DNA of 64,000 bases from Cellvibrionaceae bacterium (GTDB lineage Bacteria; Pseudomonadota; Gammaproteobacteria; Pseudomonadales; Cellvibrionaceae), in assembly GCA_025800365.1 (NCBI GenBank), contig JAOXRT010000167.1:58683-122682 (forward strand). Direction: 5' to 3'. Numbering within the stretch: the first letter of the stretch is position 1; the number at the start of each line of letters is the position of its first letter. A model generated the notes under the pieces. It saw nothing but the letters and a program-made list of their open reading frames with translations, searched no databases and was not told where the DNA came from. Of this stretch, positions 43,621 to 52,770 are shown in pieces. The translations under genes and the position numbers were made by a program.

Positions 43621-44439
43621 GTGAAAAGAATAGTTTATATAGATAAAAACAAGATTGGCGTTTTAGCTTGGCTGACAATTGTCTTTAGCAGTATCAGCTT
43701 TGCGAGTAGCCCAGCACAAGTTATGCCGATAAGTGTATTCCACTTTGCCAACCCTGGCTTAGATAAAGTAAAAACTGAAGTACTGGATGTTACAGATGAA
43801 GAGAGTCAAACCTATCTAATCGGTTTAAGCAAAGAAATTGCCAAAGACTATAAGCCAACTAAGGTTCTTTTGGAGTGCAGAAAAGAACAGCAGGCCAGCC
43901 TAAATGAATCCTACAGAAATTATCTTACCAACCAACACCAGCTAAGCATCAATGAAAATCAACAGCTAGGTTTTCGAATAGCCAAACAGTCTGGTCTAAA
44001 ACATATCATTTGTTATGACGAGCAAGAAGTGCACTGGCAATCTAGCTCGGTCTTTGAAGAAATGAGCAAGCATGCGCCAGCAATCGCTCAAAAAGTTAAT
44101 AAGCAAATTGAAGAAATGAGCCGTGAAAGCAATCAGCTCCATCAAACTGAAAGTCTTAAAACTATTCTACGTTTTAACAACACTGTGGATACTGAGCGAA
44201 AGAACAAAGCACTTTACCTACTTTTAAACGAAGTAGGGGCATTTGGCAGTTATTCCGGTGCCGACTCGACGGCCAGCTGGTGGCATCGAAACTTTAGAAT
44301 GTACGCAAACTTACAACAACAGGCCAAAGCAGGGCAGCGAATAGTTTTGATCGGCGGAACAGGTCATACGGCAATTATTAAGGATTTGTTACAGATAGAT
44401 AGTGAACGAACACTGGTAAACCCACTGGATTACTTGTAG
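43621..44439 (+). CDS. DUF5694-type exported protein
   Basis: This 272-residue protein has a signal peptide (WLTIVFSSISFASSPAQ). The family pattern is VSVFHFANPGLDKVKTEVLDV, KPTKVLLECRKEQQ, LGFRIAKQSGLKHIICYDEQEVHW, and the C-terminal AGQRIVLIGGTGHTAIIKDLLQID, which I recall from DUF5694 (TraB/haem-uptake-like fold). No enzymatic activity is established. The start is a GTG with GGAGTAAAGAG upstream. A hairpin terminator follows. Confidence 0.8.
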   Translation: MKRIVYIDKNKIGVLAWLTIVFSSISFASSPAQVMPISVFHFANPGLDKVKTEVLDVTDEESQTYLIGLSKEIAKDYKPTKVLLECRKEQQASLNESYRNYLTNQHQLSINENQQLGFRIAKQSGLKHIICYDEQEVHWQSSSVFEEMSKHAPAIAQKVNKQIEEMSRESNQLHQTESLKTILRFNNTVDTERKNKALYLLLNEVGAFGSYSGADSTASWWHRNFRMYANLQQQAKAGQRIVLIGGTGHTAIIKDLLQIDSERTLVNPLDYL

Positions 44440-44494
44440 CAAAGCGCAGCAAAAGCTAGATTGTTAAAAACACCCTTAAAATATTCTCGACAAA

Positions 44495-44523
44495 AAGCCA
44501 ACAATATTTAGACCTGTTGGCTT
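44495..44523. terminator. Hairpin terminator after the DUF5694 gene
   Basis: AAGCCAACA (44495-44503) pairs perfectly with TGTTGGCTT (44515-44523). It is followed by CTTT on the plus strand and by a T run on the minus strand. Confidence 0.6.
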
Positions 44524-44635
44524 CTTTACCTGCAGTACCGTTTTTGAGACCTTTCGTCTTGATATTCCTAAAACTCATTCCAGATATACTGTCATTTGTG
44601 GTAGCTTTTAAGCTGAAATAAAAGGAGCGTTTTAA

Positions 44636-44914
44636 ATGGAATTTAACGTTGTTTTTAAAGAGTTGAGCTCAGGCAAGATCGTCTATGGCGTAAAGGATGT
44701 TTGCCAGAATCAAGTGGCAAGTTCCTGCCCTGAAAGGCAGCGGTATTGGCTACTTAGCGGTGAATGCCTTAGAGGCCCTACAAGTGGTGGTATCTTTCTA
44801 ACTCCTAGAAGGGCTTACCAGTTACTGCTCGAACAAAACCCCTCATCCCGAAAAAGAGAAATAAAATGTCAGCTAGATCTCTTTAATCATATTGAAACCG
44901 CTGAAAATCAATAG
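44636..44914 (+). CDS. Small hypothetical protein (92 aa)
   Basis: I do not recognise this gene. AAAGGAG lies eight bases before the ATG, which supports translation. The protein is soluble with three cysteines (VCQNQVASSC, ECLRG) and a helical C-terminal half (RRAYQLLLEQNPSSRKREIKCQLDL). It stands alone between two hairpin-bounded transcription units. Confidence 0.6.
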   Translation: MEFNVVFKELSSGKIVYGVKDVCQNQVASSCPERQRYWLLSGECLRGPTSGGIFLTPRRAYQLLLEQNPSSRKREIKCQLDLFNHIETAENQ

Positions 44915-45257
44915 CTTAGAATAGATTGCCCTCTGTAAAGGTCCGGTAAACGCCATCAATTAGCGATAGCAATGGCTAATACCTTAAATAACAATAAATT
45001 ATAAGTTGTAGAAATGTATGCCTAAACAATCTTTATTATTCACAGTTAGGCTGCTAGCATTACATGTTAAATATCTGCTTCGAGAAGCGGAAGACTTGTC
45101 GCCTTATTAATCGGGCTTTTTAATGTCTTCTGCACGGCTCAAGGAAACAGCAATCTAGAGTATGGAGATATTTTTGTTCGAGCGCTTAATCATTGATGAT
45201 AATGAGCTTGGCTGAATTCTACTGTATTAACCCTTACCACTTAGAGTGATTTTAATC
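44915..45257. other. Intergenic region without a supported gene
   Basis: About 340 AT-rich bases precede the GGDEF gene. I see no credible frame with a ribosome binding site and no strong hairpin. It presumably contains the promoter of the GGDEF gene. Confidence 0.5.
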
Positions 45258-46205
45258 ATGACGTCTTTATCAAATGGATTTTTGATGCAGGTGTTAAATA
45301 CACTCGGCAATAATATCGCAGTGCTCGATGAGCATTTTAATATCGTTTTAGTCAATGATTCCTGGCGAAATTTCGGCTTTGAGAATGGACAAGCACTAGA
45401 TTTCGAGTGGCTGGGCATCAATTATCGTAAAGCCTGTATAAATGCCGCTGAAGACGGTGATGAGTTTTCGACGCTTGTGTTGAAAGGGCTTGACGATATT
45501 TTGAGTGGTAAAATCGATCAGTTCAATATGGACTACCCTTGTCACTCTGCGTCTGAAGATCGTTGGTTTAATATGCAAATTGAATCGTTTTGCATGGACG
45601 CAGACAAGTACTTTGTCATCACTCATAAAAATATTACTCAGCGCGTCAAATTAGAACAAGAAGCTAGAACACTTGCGAAACAAGATCCTTTAACAAAGAT
45701 TTCTAATCGCAGGGCGTTCGATGATTTCCTTTCAATGCAATGGCGTCAGTGCAAGCGTGATTGCAAACCCCTATCTCTGCTTGCTATCGATCTTGATGAC
45801 TTTAAACTGATAAACGATCGATGTGGGCATCAATTTGGTGATACCTGTTTACAACAAACGGCGAAAGTCTTGCGAAAATACACGGGTAGAGCTTCAGACT
45901 TATGCGCACGTTACGGTGGTGAAGAATTTATCATCGCCTGGGGAAATATGGGACACACTGATTCCCTAAGGCTGGCCCGCCATGTCCTGCGCGATTTGAA
46001 TCGCATTAAGATTGTTAATCGAGACGATAAATTGATTGGCAGGCTAACAGCCAGCATTGGACTTTACACCGCTATGCCGGGTGTTCAGCTTACTGAGCAG
46101 GCAATAAATTCAGCCGACGACCTTATGTATAAAGCAAAAGCGCTTGGTAAAAATAGCATTTGTGATGGGCAATGGTCGGCACAGCAAGAGTTGTTTGGCG
46201 TTTGA
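45258..46205 (+). CDS. PAS-GGDEF diguanylate cyclase
   Basis: This 315-residue soluble protein has a PAS-like N-terminus (VLNTLGNNIAVLDEHFNIVLVNDSWRNF) similar to heme- or FAD-free PAS sensors. A GGDEF domain follows with the active-site variant GGEEF and an intact RxxD inhibitory site (RASD, five residues before it). It should synthesise c-di-GMP. ATG 45258 is chosen, and a GTG four codons upstream is possible. It lies alone, about 12 kb from the H-NOX module. Confidence 0.92.
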   Translation: MTSLSNGFLMQVLNTLGNNIAVLDEHFNIVLVNDSWRNFGFENGQALDFEWLGINYRKACINAAEDGDEFSTLVLKGLDDILSGKIDQFNMDYPCHSASEDRWFNMQIESFCMDADKYFVITHKNITQRVKLEQEARTLAKQDPLTKISNRRAFDDFLSMQWRQCKRDCKPLSLLAIDLDDFKLINDRCGHQFGDTCLQQTAKVLRKYTGRASDLCARYGGEEFIIAWGNMGHTDSLRLARHVLRDLNRIKIVNRDDKLIGRLTASIGLYTAMPGVQLTEQAINSADDLMYKAKALGKNSICDGQWSAQQELFGV

Positions 46206-46378
46206 CGGCCTCACTACTTTTGTAACAACGGTTTACAATTGGCTATTAAGACACTAAAGCTGACACTCCCGACTCCCTAGACTAATAGCCAATGCTATTT
46301 ATGTTGACCTAAATAAGCCCCGCACTTTAAGCTCCAGTCATTCTTTTTAAGCTAGCCAAGCTGGAGTTAATAAAAAAC

Positions 46379-47362
46379 ATGAAAGCCCTGCAATTAATTA
46401 AAACCGAAGACGCGGTTAATATTGAAATAAACGATATCAATGAATCCCAGTTGCCTGATGGTGAGGTTTTAGTTGATGTGGATTATTCCTCGCTCAATTA
46501 CAAAGACAGCTTAGCCTTAAATGGACGATTACCTTCGATACGTAACTATCCTATGGTGCCAGGTATTGATTTCGCCGGTACCGTGATTGAAAGTTCAAAT
46601 GAAGCATTTAGCGCTGGCGATAAGGTCGTCTTAAATGGCTGGGGCGTTGGCGAAAACCATTGGGGTGGTTATGCTCAAAAAGCGCGCGTTCAAGCATCAC
46701 AATTAGTTGCATTGCCAGAAGCCTTTACAACTCGCCAAGCCATGGCGATTGGTACGGCCGGCTATACCGCCATGTTATGTGTGATGGCTTTGGAAAAAAA
46801 TGGCGTCACACCGGAGCAGGGCGAGGTACTGGTTACCGGAGCCGCAGGTGGTGTTGGCAGTGTGGCGATTTCTATATTATCTAAACTGGGCTATACCGTC
46901 GTTGCCTCTACTGGTCGCGCTAGTGAGGAAGCCTATTTAAAAAGCCTGGGTGCAAGCTCAATCATCGATCGCAACGAACTCAGCGAGCCAGGCCGACCTC
47001 TTAACAAAGAGCGCTGGGCAGCGGCTGTTGATGCAGTAGGTAGCCACACCTTAGCGAATATTTGTGCCAGCTTAAAATACGATGGGGTTGTTGCTGCAAC
47101 TGGCTTGGCCCAAGGCAGTGATTTACCGGCGACAGTAATGCCTTTTATTTTGCGTGGCGTTACTTTGGCAGGGGTTGATAGTGTAATGGCGCCAAAAGCT
47201 CGCCGAGAGGAAGCGTGGCGACGTTTGGCTGAAGATTTGGATGTTAGCAAGCTAGAGGCAATGACCGAAGAACTGGGCTTGGCTGACCTTGCAGATGCCA
47301 CCGCTCAGCAGCTTAAGGGTGTTAAAACTCACGGTCGTACGGTAGTCAATGTAAACTTATAA
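46379..47362 (+). CDS. acuI: Acryloyl-CoA reductase / YhdH-YhfP-family quinone oxidoreductase
   Basis: This 327-residue zinc-free medium-chain dehydrogenase uses NADPH. It has the YhdH pattern VDVDYSSLNYKDSLALNGR, YPMVPGIDFAGTV, the nucleotide-binding TGAAGGVGSVAISIL and GVDSVMAPKARREEAWRRLAEDL. In marine bacteria AcuI detoxifies acryloyl-CoA made from DMSP. In other bacteria its substrate is less clear. A strong bidirectional terminator follows. Confidence 0.9.
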   Translation: MKALQLIKTEDAVNIEINDINESQLPDGEVLVDVDYSSLNYKDSLALNGRLPSIRNYPMVPGIDFAGTVIESSNEAFSAGDKVVLNGWGVGENHWGGYAQKARVQASQLVALPEAFTTRQAMAIGTAGYTAMLCVMALEKNGVTPEQGEVLVTGAAGGVGSVAISILSKLGYTVVASTGRASEEAYLKSLGASSIIDRNELSEPGRPLNKERWAAAVDAVGSHTLANICASLKYDGVVAATGLAQGSDLPATVMPFILRGVTLAGVDSVMAPKARREEAWRRLAEDLDVSKLEAMTEELGLADLADATAQQLKGVKTHGRTVVNVNL

Positions 47363-47412
47363 TTCCTGAGAGATTGTAGATATAGGAAATAGCTGAGAAA
47401 AAAGAAAAAAAA

Positions 47413-47450
47413 ATAAAGCCGCCATTTCTAGAGAGAATTGGCGGCTTTAT
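47413..47450. terminator. Bidirectional Rho-independent terminator between acuI and the TonB receptor gene
   Basis: ATAAAGCCGCCA (47413-47424) and its perfect complement TGGCGGCTTTAT (47439-47450) form a 12-bp stem. A poly-A tract precedes it (T run on the minus strand) and TTTATTTG occurs on the plus strand. It serves both convergent genes. Confidence 0.9.
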
Positions 47451-47477
47451 TTGTGTTGCTTTTATATTACCAGCTTC

Positions 47478-49526
47478 TTAGAAGTTATACTCCAAAGAAA
47501 CACGAACGGTTCTGGGCTCAATCACATGGTAGTGCACATCTTCAACAGCCTCTTGCTCTGAGCCCAGTTTTGATTCGTAGAAATAATCGACATCATGAGC
47601 ATCGCTATCGCTAAGATTTAATATGTCCGCATAAGCTGTCCAATTCTTGCTTCGATATCCCGCACGCATATTAATGATAGAGCTTTCACCGGATACGGCG
47701 CTTCCGTCTTCTATTAGCGGTCTATCGCCAAAGTAGCGCCAGCGCAAGCTGCCAAACCAACCATTGTTTAAATCGAGGTTTAAACCAGCTTGTACAACAT
47801 CCTCAATGGCACCCGGTATGGCATTCTCGTTACTCGGCGCTTCGCTAAATTCTGCATCGGTATAGGCGTATTCAAGATCTAAACTGAGGTAGTCATTGAA
47901 ATGATAATAAACGGTTAATTCGATTCCCTGACGTTCAGATTGACCGCTAGCTTCGGTATTGCCTGCATCACCCACAAACAATAACTCGCTATCTAGCTCT
48001 AGGTACCAGAGTGCTAAAGAGGCATTGAGTCGCTGATCGATAAATGCTCGAACACCGGCTTCATAACCGAAAGATCTTACCAAAGGATCTACCGTATCGA
48101 TCGCTTCACCATTCGCTGGATCAAGCTTAATCGTAGCACCGCGTACATCATTTGAATGCAAACCTTGACCAGCTGAAGCATAAAGCTCGTAGTTATCTGA
48201 AAGGTTGTAAACAATGCTACCTTTCAGGGAAACGATATCGTCATCACCGGAGCCACTATTAGCCGCGAGATTGATTCCATTTTGATTAATGCCTAGACGA
48301 TCGCTAACATCAAAATCCAAATAGTCATAGCGCACACCCAGCACCGTACGTAGGTTTTCAGTCCAAGAGATTTTGTTTTCCCAAAACAAGCCTAAGCTTT
48401 TTTCATCAACGCTATCGCTACGCTTAGCGCCTAGACGAGTTCGCTGGCGTGTTTGGTATAGACCTACCTCAGAAATATCATCGATACGAAGATCAGCACC
48501 AATACGGTTGCTAACGGCAAGCTTGCCCCAATTCGCGTTTATTAACTGGCTTATATTGGCGCCGTAGATATTACGGTCGTCCACTTGCTCAAACTGATCT
48601 CCGTTAATAGGATCGTCGAGAAAATAGGTGAAGTTAGACCAAAGATTCAAATCGTAATTGATGAGATAGGCCGCAGCCTGAAAGCCGTCTTGCTGCCACT
48701 GGGCATTCAGGCTATAGCGACTGGACTTGCCGCCTACCGTATCATCGATAATGCCTAAATCACTGATTAGGCCTTGTTGAACCGCACGCGATGGAATTTG
48801 ATCGGCACTGTTCCACTCATTATCGTAGGCCATGAAGCTAAGGCTTAACTCGCCATCGCTGATAGGGCGCGTATGCTTAATGAGTAGGTTTTTCTTTTCT
48901 AGATCTTCATCAATCCCTTGCCAAGGACCGTCATAGCGATTGGACTCAGCCGCCAAAATGGTATCACCGCCGGTCATTTCGACACCGCCAAGTGCCAGCA
49001 AACGTAGGTAGCTATCTTTACCAAGCGTTAGCCCCAGACGTTTTTTATCGCTGCGTTTTAATGTGCTTATTTGTGCGCTACCAGCGCCGCTAAAATCGCC
49101 CACATCGGCGTAATAGGCGCCTTTTTTATAGGCGATACTTGAAACCGCTTCAGGAATAATGAAATTGAGATCGGTATAACCTTGGCCGTGCCCGTGGCTA
49201 CGCATGTTCACTGGCATACCATCGACAAAATTGGCGAAATCGGTGCCATGGTCCAGATTAAAGCCCCGCAAGAAATATTGATTGGCCTTGCCGCTACCGC
49301 TGTGTTGAGTAACGACCATTCCGGGCACCAGCTCTAAGACTTCGCCAGTTCGAAGTAGGGGCCTTAAGGCGATCTCTTGCTTGCCAATAACACCCTCTGA
49401 TGCCGATATTGCCTTGCCGATGAGATTCGATTGTCGACCTTCGACGGTGATGGTTTCAATCTCTTCACCATAAGACAGTGAGATTTGGCTTATCGCGACA
49501 AATAAGCCGAGAAGTGGTTTTTTCAT
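47478..49526 (-). CDS. TonB-dependent outer-membrane receptor
   Basis: This 682-residue receptor has a signal peptide (MKKPLLGLFVAISQISLSYG), a TonB box (ETITVEGRQ), a plug domain (LVPGMVVTQHSGSGKANQYFLRGFNLDHGTDFANFVDGMPVN) and a 22-strand barrel ending in the terminal Phe of SLEYNF. A His-rich plug loop (RSHGHGQGY) might contact a metal ligand. It is divergent from a BlaI-type repressor/pseudo-M56 pair, suggesting metal-regulated uptake. The ligand itself cannot be read from the sequence. Confidence 0.92.
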   Translation of the reverse strand: MKKPLLGLFVAISQISLSYGEEIETITVEGRQSNLIGKAISASEGVIGKQEIALRPLLRTGEVLELVPGMVVTQHSGSGKANQYFLRGFNLDHGTDFANFVDGMPVNMRSHGHGQGYTDLNFIIPEAVSSIAYKKGAYYADVGDFSGAGSAQISTLKRSDKKRLGLTLGKDSYLRLLALGGVEMTGGDTILAAESNRYDGPWQGIDEDLEKKNLLIKHTRPISDGELSLSFMAYDNEWNSADQIPSRAVQQGLISDLGIIDDTVGGKSSRYSLNAQWQQDGFQAAAYLINYDLNLWSNFTYFLDDPINGDQFEQVDDRNIYGANISQLINANWGKLAVSNRIGADLRIDDISEVGLYQTRQRTRLGAKRSDSVDEKSLGLFWENKISWTENLRTVLGVRYDYLDFDVSDRLGINQNGINLAANSGSGDDDIVSLKGSIVYNLSDNYELYASAGQGLHSNDVRGATIKLDPANGEAIDTVDPLVRSFGYEAGVRAFIDQRLNASLALWYLELDSELLFVGDAGNTEASGQSERQGIELTVYYHFNDYLSLDLEYAYTDAEFSEAPSNENAIPGAIEDVVQAGLNLDLNNGWFGSLRWRYFGDRPLIEDGSAVSGESSIINMRAGYRSKNWTAYADILNLSDSDAHDVDYFYESKLGSEQEAVEDVHYHVIEPRTVRVSLEYNF

Positions 49527-49627
49527 TTATTCGATTTCAAACAATTGTTAGACTCACGCTCAGTTTATGAGCTCCCATGCTTCACATTCTCTACCAAGAA
49601 ACGAAAACCGATAATAGATCGAACTTT

Positions 49628-50122
49628 ATGAAATCCATTGGCCTAGGTCTTAGTCAGCTACTGCTTAAAAAACAGGCAAGAAGCCCTGCGCCAAATTTGG
49701 GTGAGCGTGAATTAGAGCTATTGAAGATACTTTGGGAACACCAGCCTCTCAGTGCCAGAGAAGTTTTAGAGTACAGCGAAGAAGCCACTCTAAGCCTTAG
49801 TACAGTACAAAGCACCCTAGAGCGTCTGTGTCGTAAAGAGTTATTACACAGAAATAAACAGGGGCGACAATACCTTTATCGTGCCGTAGTTAGCCGCAGT
49901 ACAATTATTGGTCAGCTATTGGGCGATATTGCCGATCAATTCAGTGAAGGTGATATCGAGCCAATGATATCGGGCTTTGTGTCGTATTTGGATCAGCAAG
50001 GCCAAGATAATAACTTAGCTTCAAAAACCCTTATTAAACAGTTGCAAGGTAGCGATGCTGATTCAGAATCAGACTCAAAAGTGAGCCCCGCAATGGGCAC
50101 AGTAAAAGGAGCTGAAAAATGA
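49628..50122 (+). CDS. BlaI/MecI/CopY-family transcriptional repressor
   Basis: This 164-residue regulator has a winged-helix domain (LGERELELLKILWEHQPLSAREVLE, then LSLSTVQSTLERLCRKELLHRNKQGRQYLYRAVV). A C-terminal dimerisation region follows (IIGQLLGDIADQFSEGD). Known relatives repress beta-lactamase or copper genes and are inactivated by a partner M56 protein or metal. The frame extends upstream to ATG 49577, but MKSIGLGLSQLL at 49628 is the more typical N-terminus. Its stop overlaps the next gene by four bases (ATGA). Confidence 0.88.
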   Translation: MKSIGLGLSQLLLKKQARSPAPNLGERELELLKILWEHQPLSAREVLEYSEEATLSLSTVQSTLERLCRKELLHRNKQGRQYLYRAVVSRSTIIGQLLGDIADQFSEGDIEPMISGFVSYLDQQGQDNNLASKTLIKQLQGSDADSESDSKVSPAMGTVKGAEK

Positions 50123-51069
50123 TTGAGTTCCTTATCCAGTTTGCCTTTTACCTACTAGCATGGCTGCTATTAAGTGTACTTTTAAGCTGGCTTTCGGCGT
50201 TTATCTATCCAATGATTGCTTCATCACTGGAGCGGTTTGCACCGGCTAAATCTGCCTTGTTTACTTTTGTATTGGCCTTTATGGCACCACTGAGTGCCTT
50301 GTTTAGCACCCTTATTCTTACTCACCCTGAATTGGCATTTCCCATTGTTTCCGATCATTGCCATGGCGATGCCTGCAATCCACACAGCCTACACGTGAGT
50401 GTCGATTCCATTATAGGCTCTGGTAGCATCGCCTTCGCACTTGCCACCATCACCTTATTAAGCTTGGGCATGATTTGGCAACTACGTGAAAATCTGCGCT
50501 TAAAACGTTTACTGAATATGCTGTCTAGTGCAGAGCGGGGCGGTTATCGCATTGTTGAAGATGCCAAGCCACTGGCGCGTTGTGTGGGCTTATTAAAGCC
50601 CAAAGTATTTGTTTCTACTGGCTTAATGGCAGCAAGCGCGGCACAGCAACAAAAAGTTATTATCGCCAGGCAACTTGCCAAGGCGGCGAGCTTTGAGAAT
50701 TTACGATACTGGCTACTCAAATGGGCCACGATGGCTTGGCCCAAGCCGATAAAATTAGCCATAAGGCAGGATTTTTTACGTCACAGTGCTAGCGATTGTG
50801 ATTTGCAAGCTTACCGGGCACTCGGCAATAACATTAATCAGCAAGGCTTTCTTGAAACATTACAGCAGCTGTATCAACAACAAGGGCAAGCACATGAACA
50901 AACAGAATACCCGCAACGCCTAAACCGCTTAGAGCAAAACTTATCTATCGAAACGGCATTGGACGCAAATAGCGGGCTGCTGTCTTTTGCGCTACTCGCC
51001 ACGAGCTTGCTTTATATTTACGCTGCGGTGTTTGTCGGTCACCCATTAGTGGAAGCGTTGGCGCGCTAA
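50119..51069 (+). CDS. BlaR1/M56-like membrane protein lacking the zinc-protease motif
   Basis: This 316-residue protein has hydrophobic segments at about 5-30, 45-68, 100-118 and 285-308, as in M56/BlaR1 sensors. Where an active M56 protease has AHELAH it has ARQLAK (residues 183-188, IIARQLAKAASFENLRYW), so all three zinc/catalytic positions are lost. A periplasmic cluster of His and Cys (H80 C81 H82 C86 H89 H92) may bind a metal. It overlaps the BlaI-type gene by four bases. A metal-sensing, non-proteolytic partner is inferred. Confidence 0.78.
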   Translation: MIEFLIQFAFYLLAWLLLSVLLSWLSAFIYPMIASSLERFAPAKSALFTFVLAFMAPLSALFSTLILTHPELAFPIVSDHCHGDACNPHSLHVSVDSIIGSGSIAFALATITLLSLGMIWQLRENLRLKRLLNMLSSAERGGYRIVEDAKPLARCVGLLKPKVFVSTGLMAASAAQQQKVIIARQLAKAASFENLRYWLLKWATMAWPKPIKLAIRQDFLRHSASDCDLQAYRALGNNINQQGFLETLQQLYQQQGQAHEQTEYPQRLNRLEQNLSIETALDANSGLLSFALLATSLLYIYAAVFVGHPLVEALAR

Positions 51070-51097
51070 TACAATTAGCGCACCCAAATTTAGCTTA

Positions 51098-52396
51098 TCA
51101 AGCTTCTGTTTTTAGCTCATCATTGATATAACGCGCAGCAAACAGGGTATGCACAATGGCCCAAATCATCGCGGCCGGTATCACGTACAACATGGCATAA
51201 CGTAAGCTTTCGCTGCCCATACTTGCGGCGAGATAATCGCTTAAAAAACCAATAATTAATGGACCCAAGCCCAAGCCAACCGCATTTAAAATCAATAGCG
51301 TGATCGCTGTGCTCGTGGCTCGCATATTGGTATTAACCAGGCCCAAAACTGTTGAAAGAATTGGCGCCACGTAGGCTGTTAGCATTGCGCCAGGCACAAT
51401 AAATAACCATAGGGAAAGCTGAGCATCGTTCCCTAACAGCATAAACAAAATAAAAGGAATGCTACTGCCCATCGCTAAAGCCGTTATCCAGCAAAACCAC
51501 CGTGCATTATTGTGGCCAAGTTTGTCGGCAAGATAGCCAGTAGCAAAGGTGCCAATGGCACCACCGATACCTAAAATAAGCGCGAACCAAGTGCCTAATG
51601 TACCGGTGCCGATTTCATGGGTGCGAATAAAAAAGGATGGCACCCAATTAAGCAAGCCATAACAGGCCATGCCGTAGAGTGCCGCAGCGGGCATTAAGTG
51701 GCGAAAGGTTCCAAAGCCCCATAAGGTTTTAAGAACCTCTGACAAAGAAGGGGACTCGGATTGGTTTTGGTCTTGCACAGTATCGTAGCGACCACGTTGC
51801 GGTTCCTTTAAGGCAAAGCGCAAAACGATTGCTAATAAAATGCCTGGTAGGCCAACGGCCAAAAACGCCACACGCCAACCAAAGAACTCGTTTATCCAGC
51901 CACCAGCTAGAAAGCCAAAGAGTATTCCGCCGCTAACGCCAAAGTTGTAAATACTTAGGGCCGTGGTTCGCTCCTTCGGGGGGAATATATCTGAAATCAT
52001 CGAGTAGGCCGATGGGCTACAGCCGGCCTCGCCAACACCCACGCCAATGCGCACCAATAAGAGCTGCCAAAAGTTTTGCACCATACCACTGATAGCGGTA
52101 AAGAAACTCCATACCCCAACAGACACAGAAATAATATTACGGCGCACACCTTTATCAGCCATACGGGCAATAGGTATACCCATGGACACATAAAACATGG
52201 CGAAAGCAAAACCGGTTAGTAGTCCTAAAGCGGTATCAGAAAGGCCAAGCTCGGCTTTAATGGGCTCTTGCAAAATGGTCAGAATTTGGCGGTCAATAAA
52301 GTTAAAAGTATAAGCCGCCACCAGCATAGCTAGGGCATAGCGGCGGGACTTTTTGCTGTCGTATTGACTGTAGGTGTTGGATAGTTCGCTGCTCAC
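51098..52396 (-). CDS. MFS transporter (spinster-like)
   Basis: This 432-residue twelve-helix permease has YTFNFIDRQILTILQEPIKAELGLSDTALGLLTG at the N-terminus and RVGVGVGEAGCSPSAYSMISDIFPPKERTTALSIY in the fourth-fifth helix region. This is the signature of the spinster-type/hexuronate-like MFS branch common in marine proteobacteria. The start is GTG with GAGGAAG upstream. A perfect inverted repeat lies 56 bases upstream. The substrate is unknown. Confidence 0.9.
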   Translation of the reverse strand: MSSELSNTYSQYDSKKSRRYALAMLVAAYTFNFIDRQILTILQEPIKAELGLSDTALGLLTGFAFAMFYVSMGIPIARMADKGVRRNIISVSVGVWSFFTAISGMVQNFWQLLLVRIGVGVGEAGCSPSAYSMISDIFPPKERTTALSIYNFGVSGGILFGFLAGGWINEFFGWRVAFLAVGLPGILLAIVLRFALKEPQRGRYDTVQDQNQSESPSLSEVLKTLWGFGTFRHLMPAAALYGMACYGLLNWVPSFFIRTHEIGTGTLGTWFALILGIGGAIGTFATGYLADKLGHNNARWFCWITALAMGSSIPFILFMLLGNDAQLSLWLFIVPGAMLTAYVAPILSTVLGLVNTNMRATSTAITLLILNAVGLGLGPLIIGFLSDYLAASMGSESLRYAMLYVIPAAMIWAIVHTLFAARYINDELKTEA

Positions 52397-52770
52397 AAGG
52401 CTTCCTCAACTCACTTATTGTTATCGTTATTTAAAAACCACCACCCTAATAATAGGTAGTAATACCTATGTTAGCATAAAGAGAAAGGTGAGGCCGAGCA
52501 AGCCTAGAGGACTTTATATTGTTTATGGTGGCTTATATGCGAGGTGAATACCTCGGAATGATCACTTTACTAATACCCAATACTGCTGAGTATTACGCAA
52601 TGAAAGCTTGGCGAGAAATTGGCTATTCGAGGCCATCGAGATTAGGATGAGCGCTTAACACAAGCTGGCTTAGCACAAACTACAAGGTTATAAGCGCAGA
52701 GCCATGAAATAGACAGCTTTAACAAGAACTATAAAACAGCCAAGATGTAATCGATTTATTAGGGGGCCGT
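52397..52770. other. Divergent intergenic region between MFS and GltS-like genes
   Basis: The region is about 370 bases long. It contains the dyad at 52452-52469 (listed separately) and the AGGGGG Shine-Dalgarno at 52761. I see no further gene or repeat. Confidence 0.5.
52452..52469. promoter_or_regulatory. Inverted repeat ATAGGTA-GTAA-TACCTAT upstream of the MFS gene
   Basis: This perfect 7-bp dyad with a four-base spacer lies 56-73 bases upstream of the MFS start codon. The position suits an operator. No regulator gene is adjacent. Confidence 0.5.
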
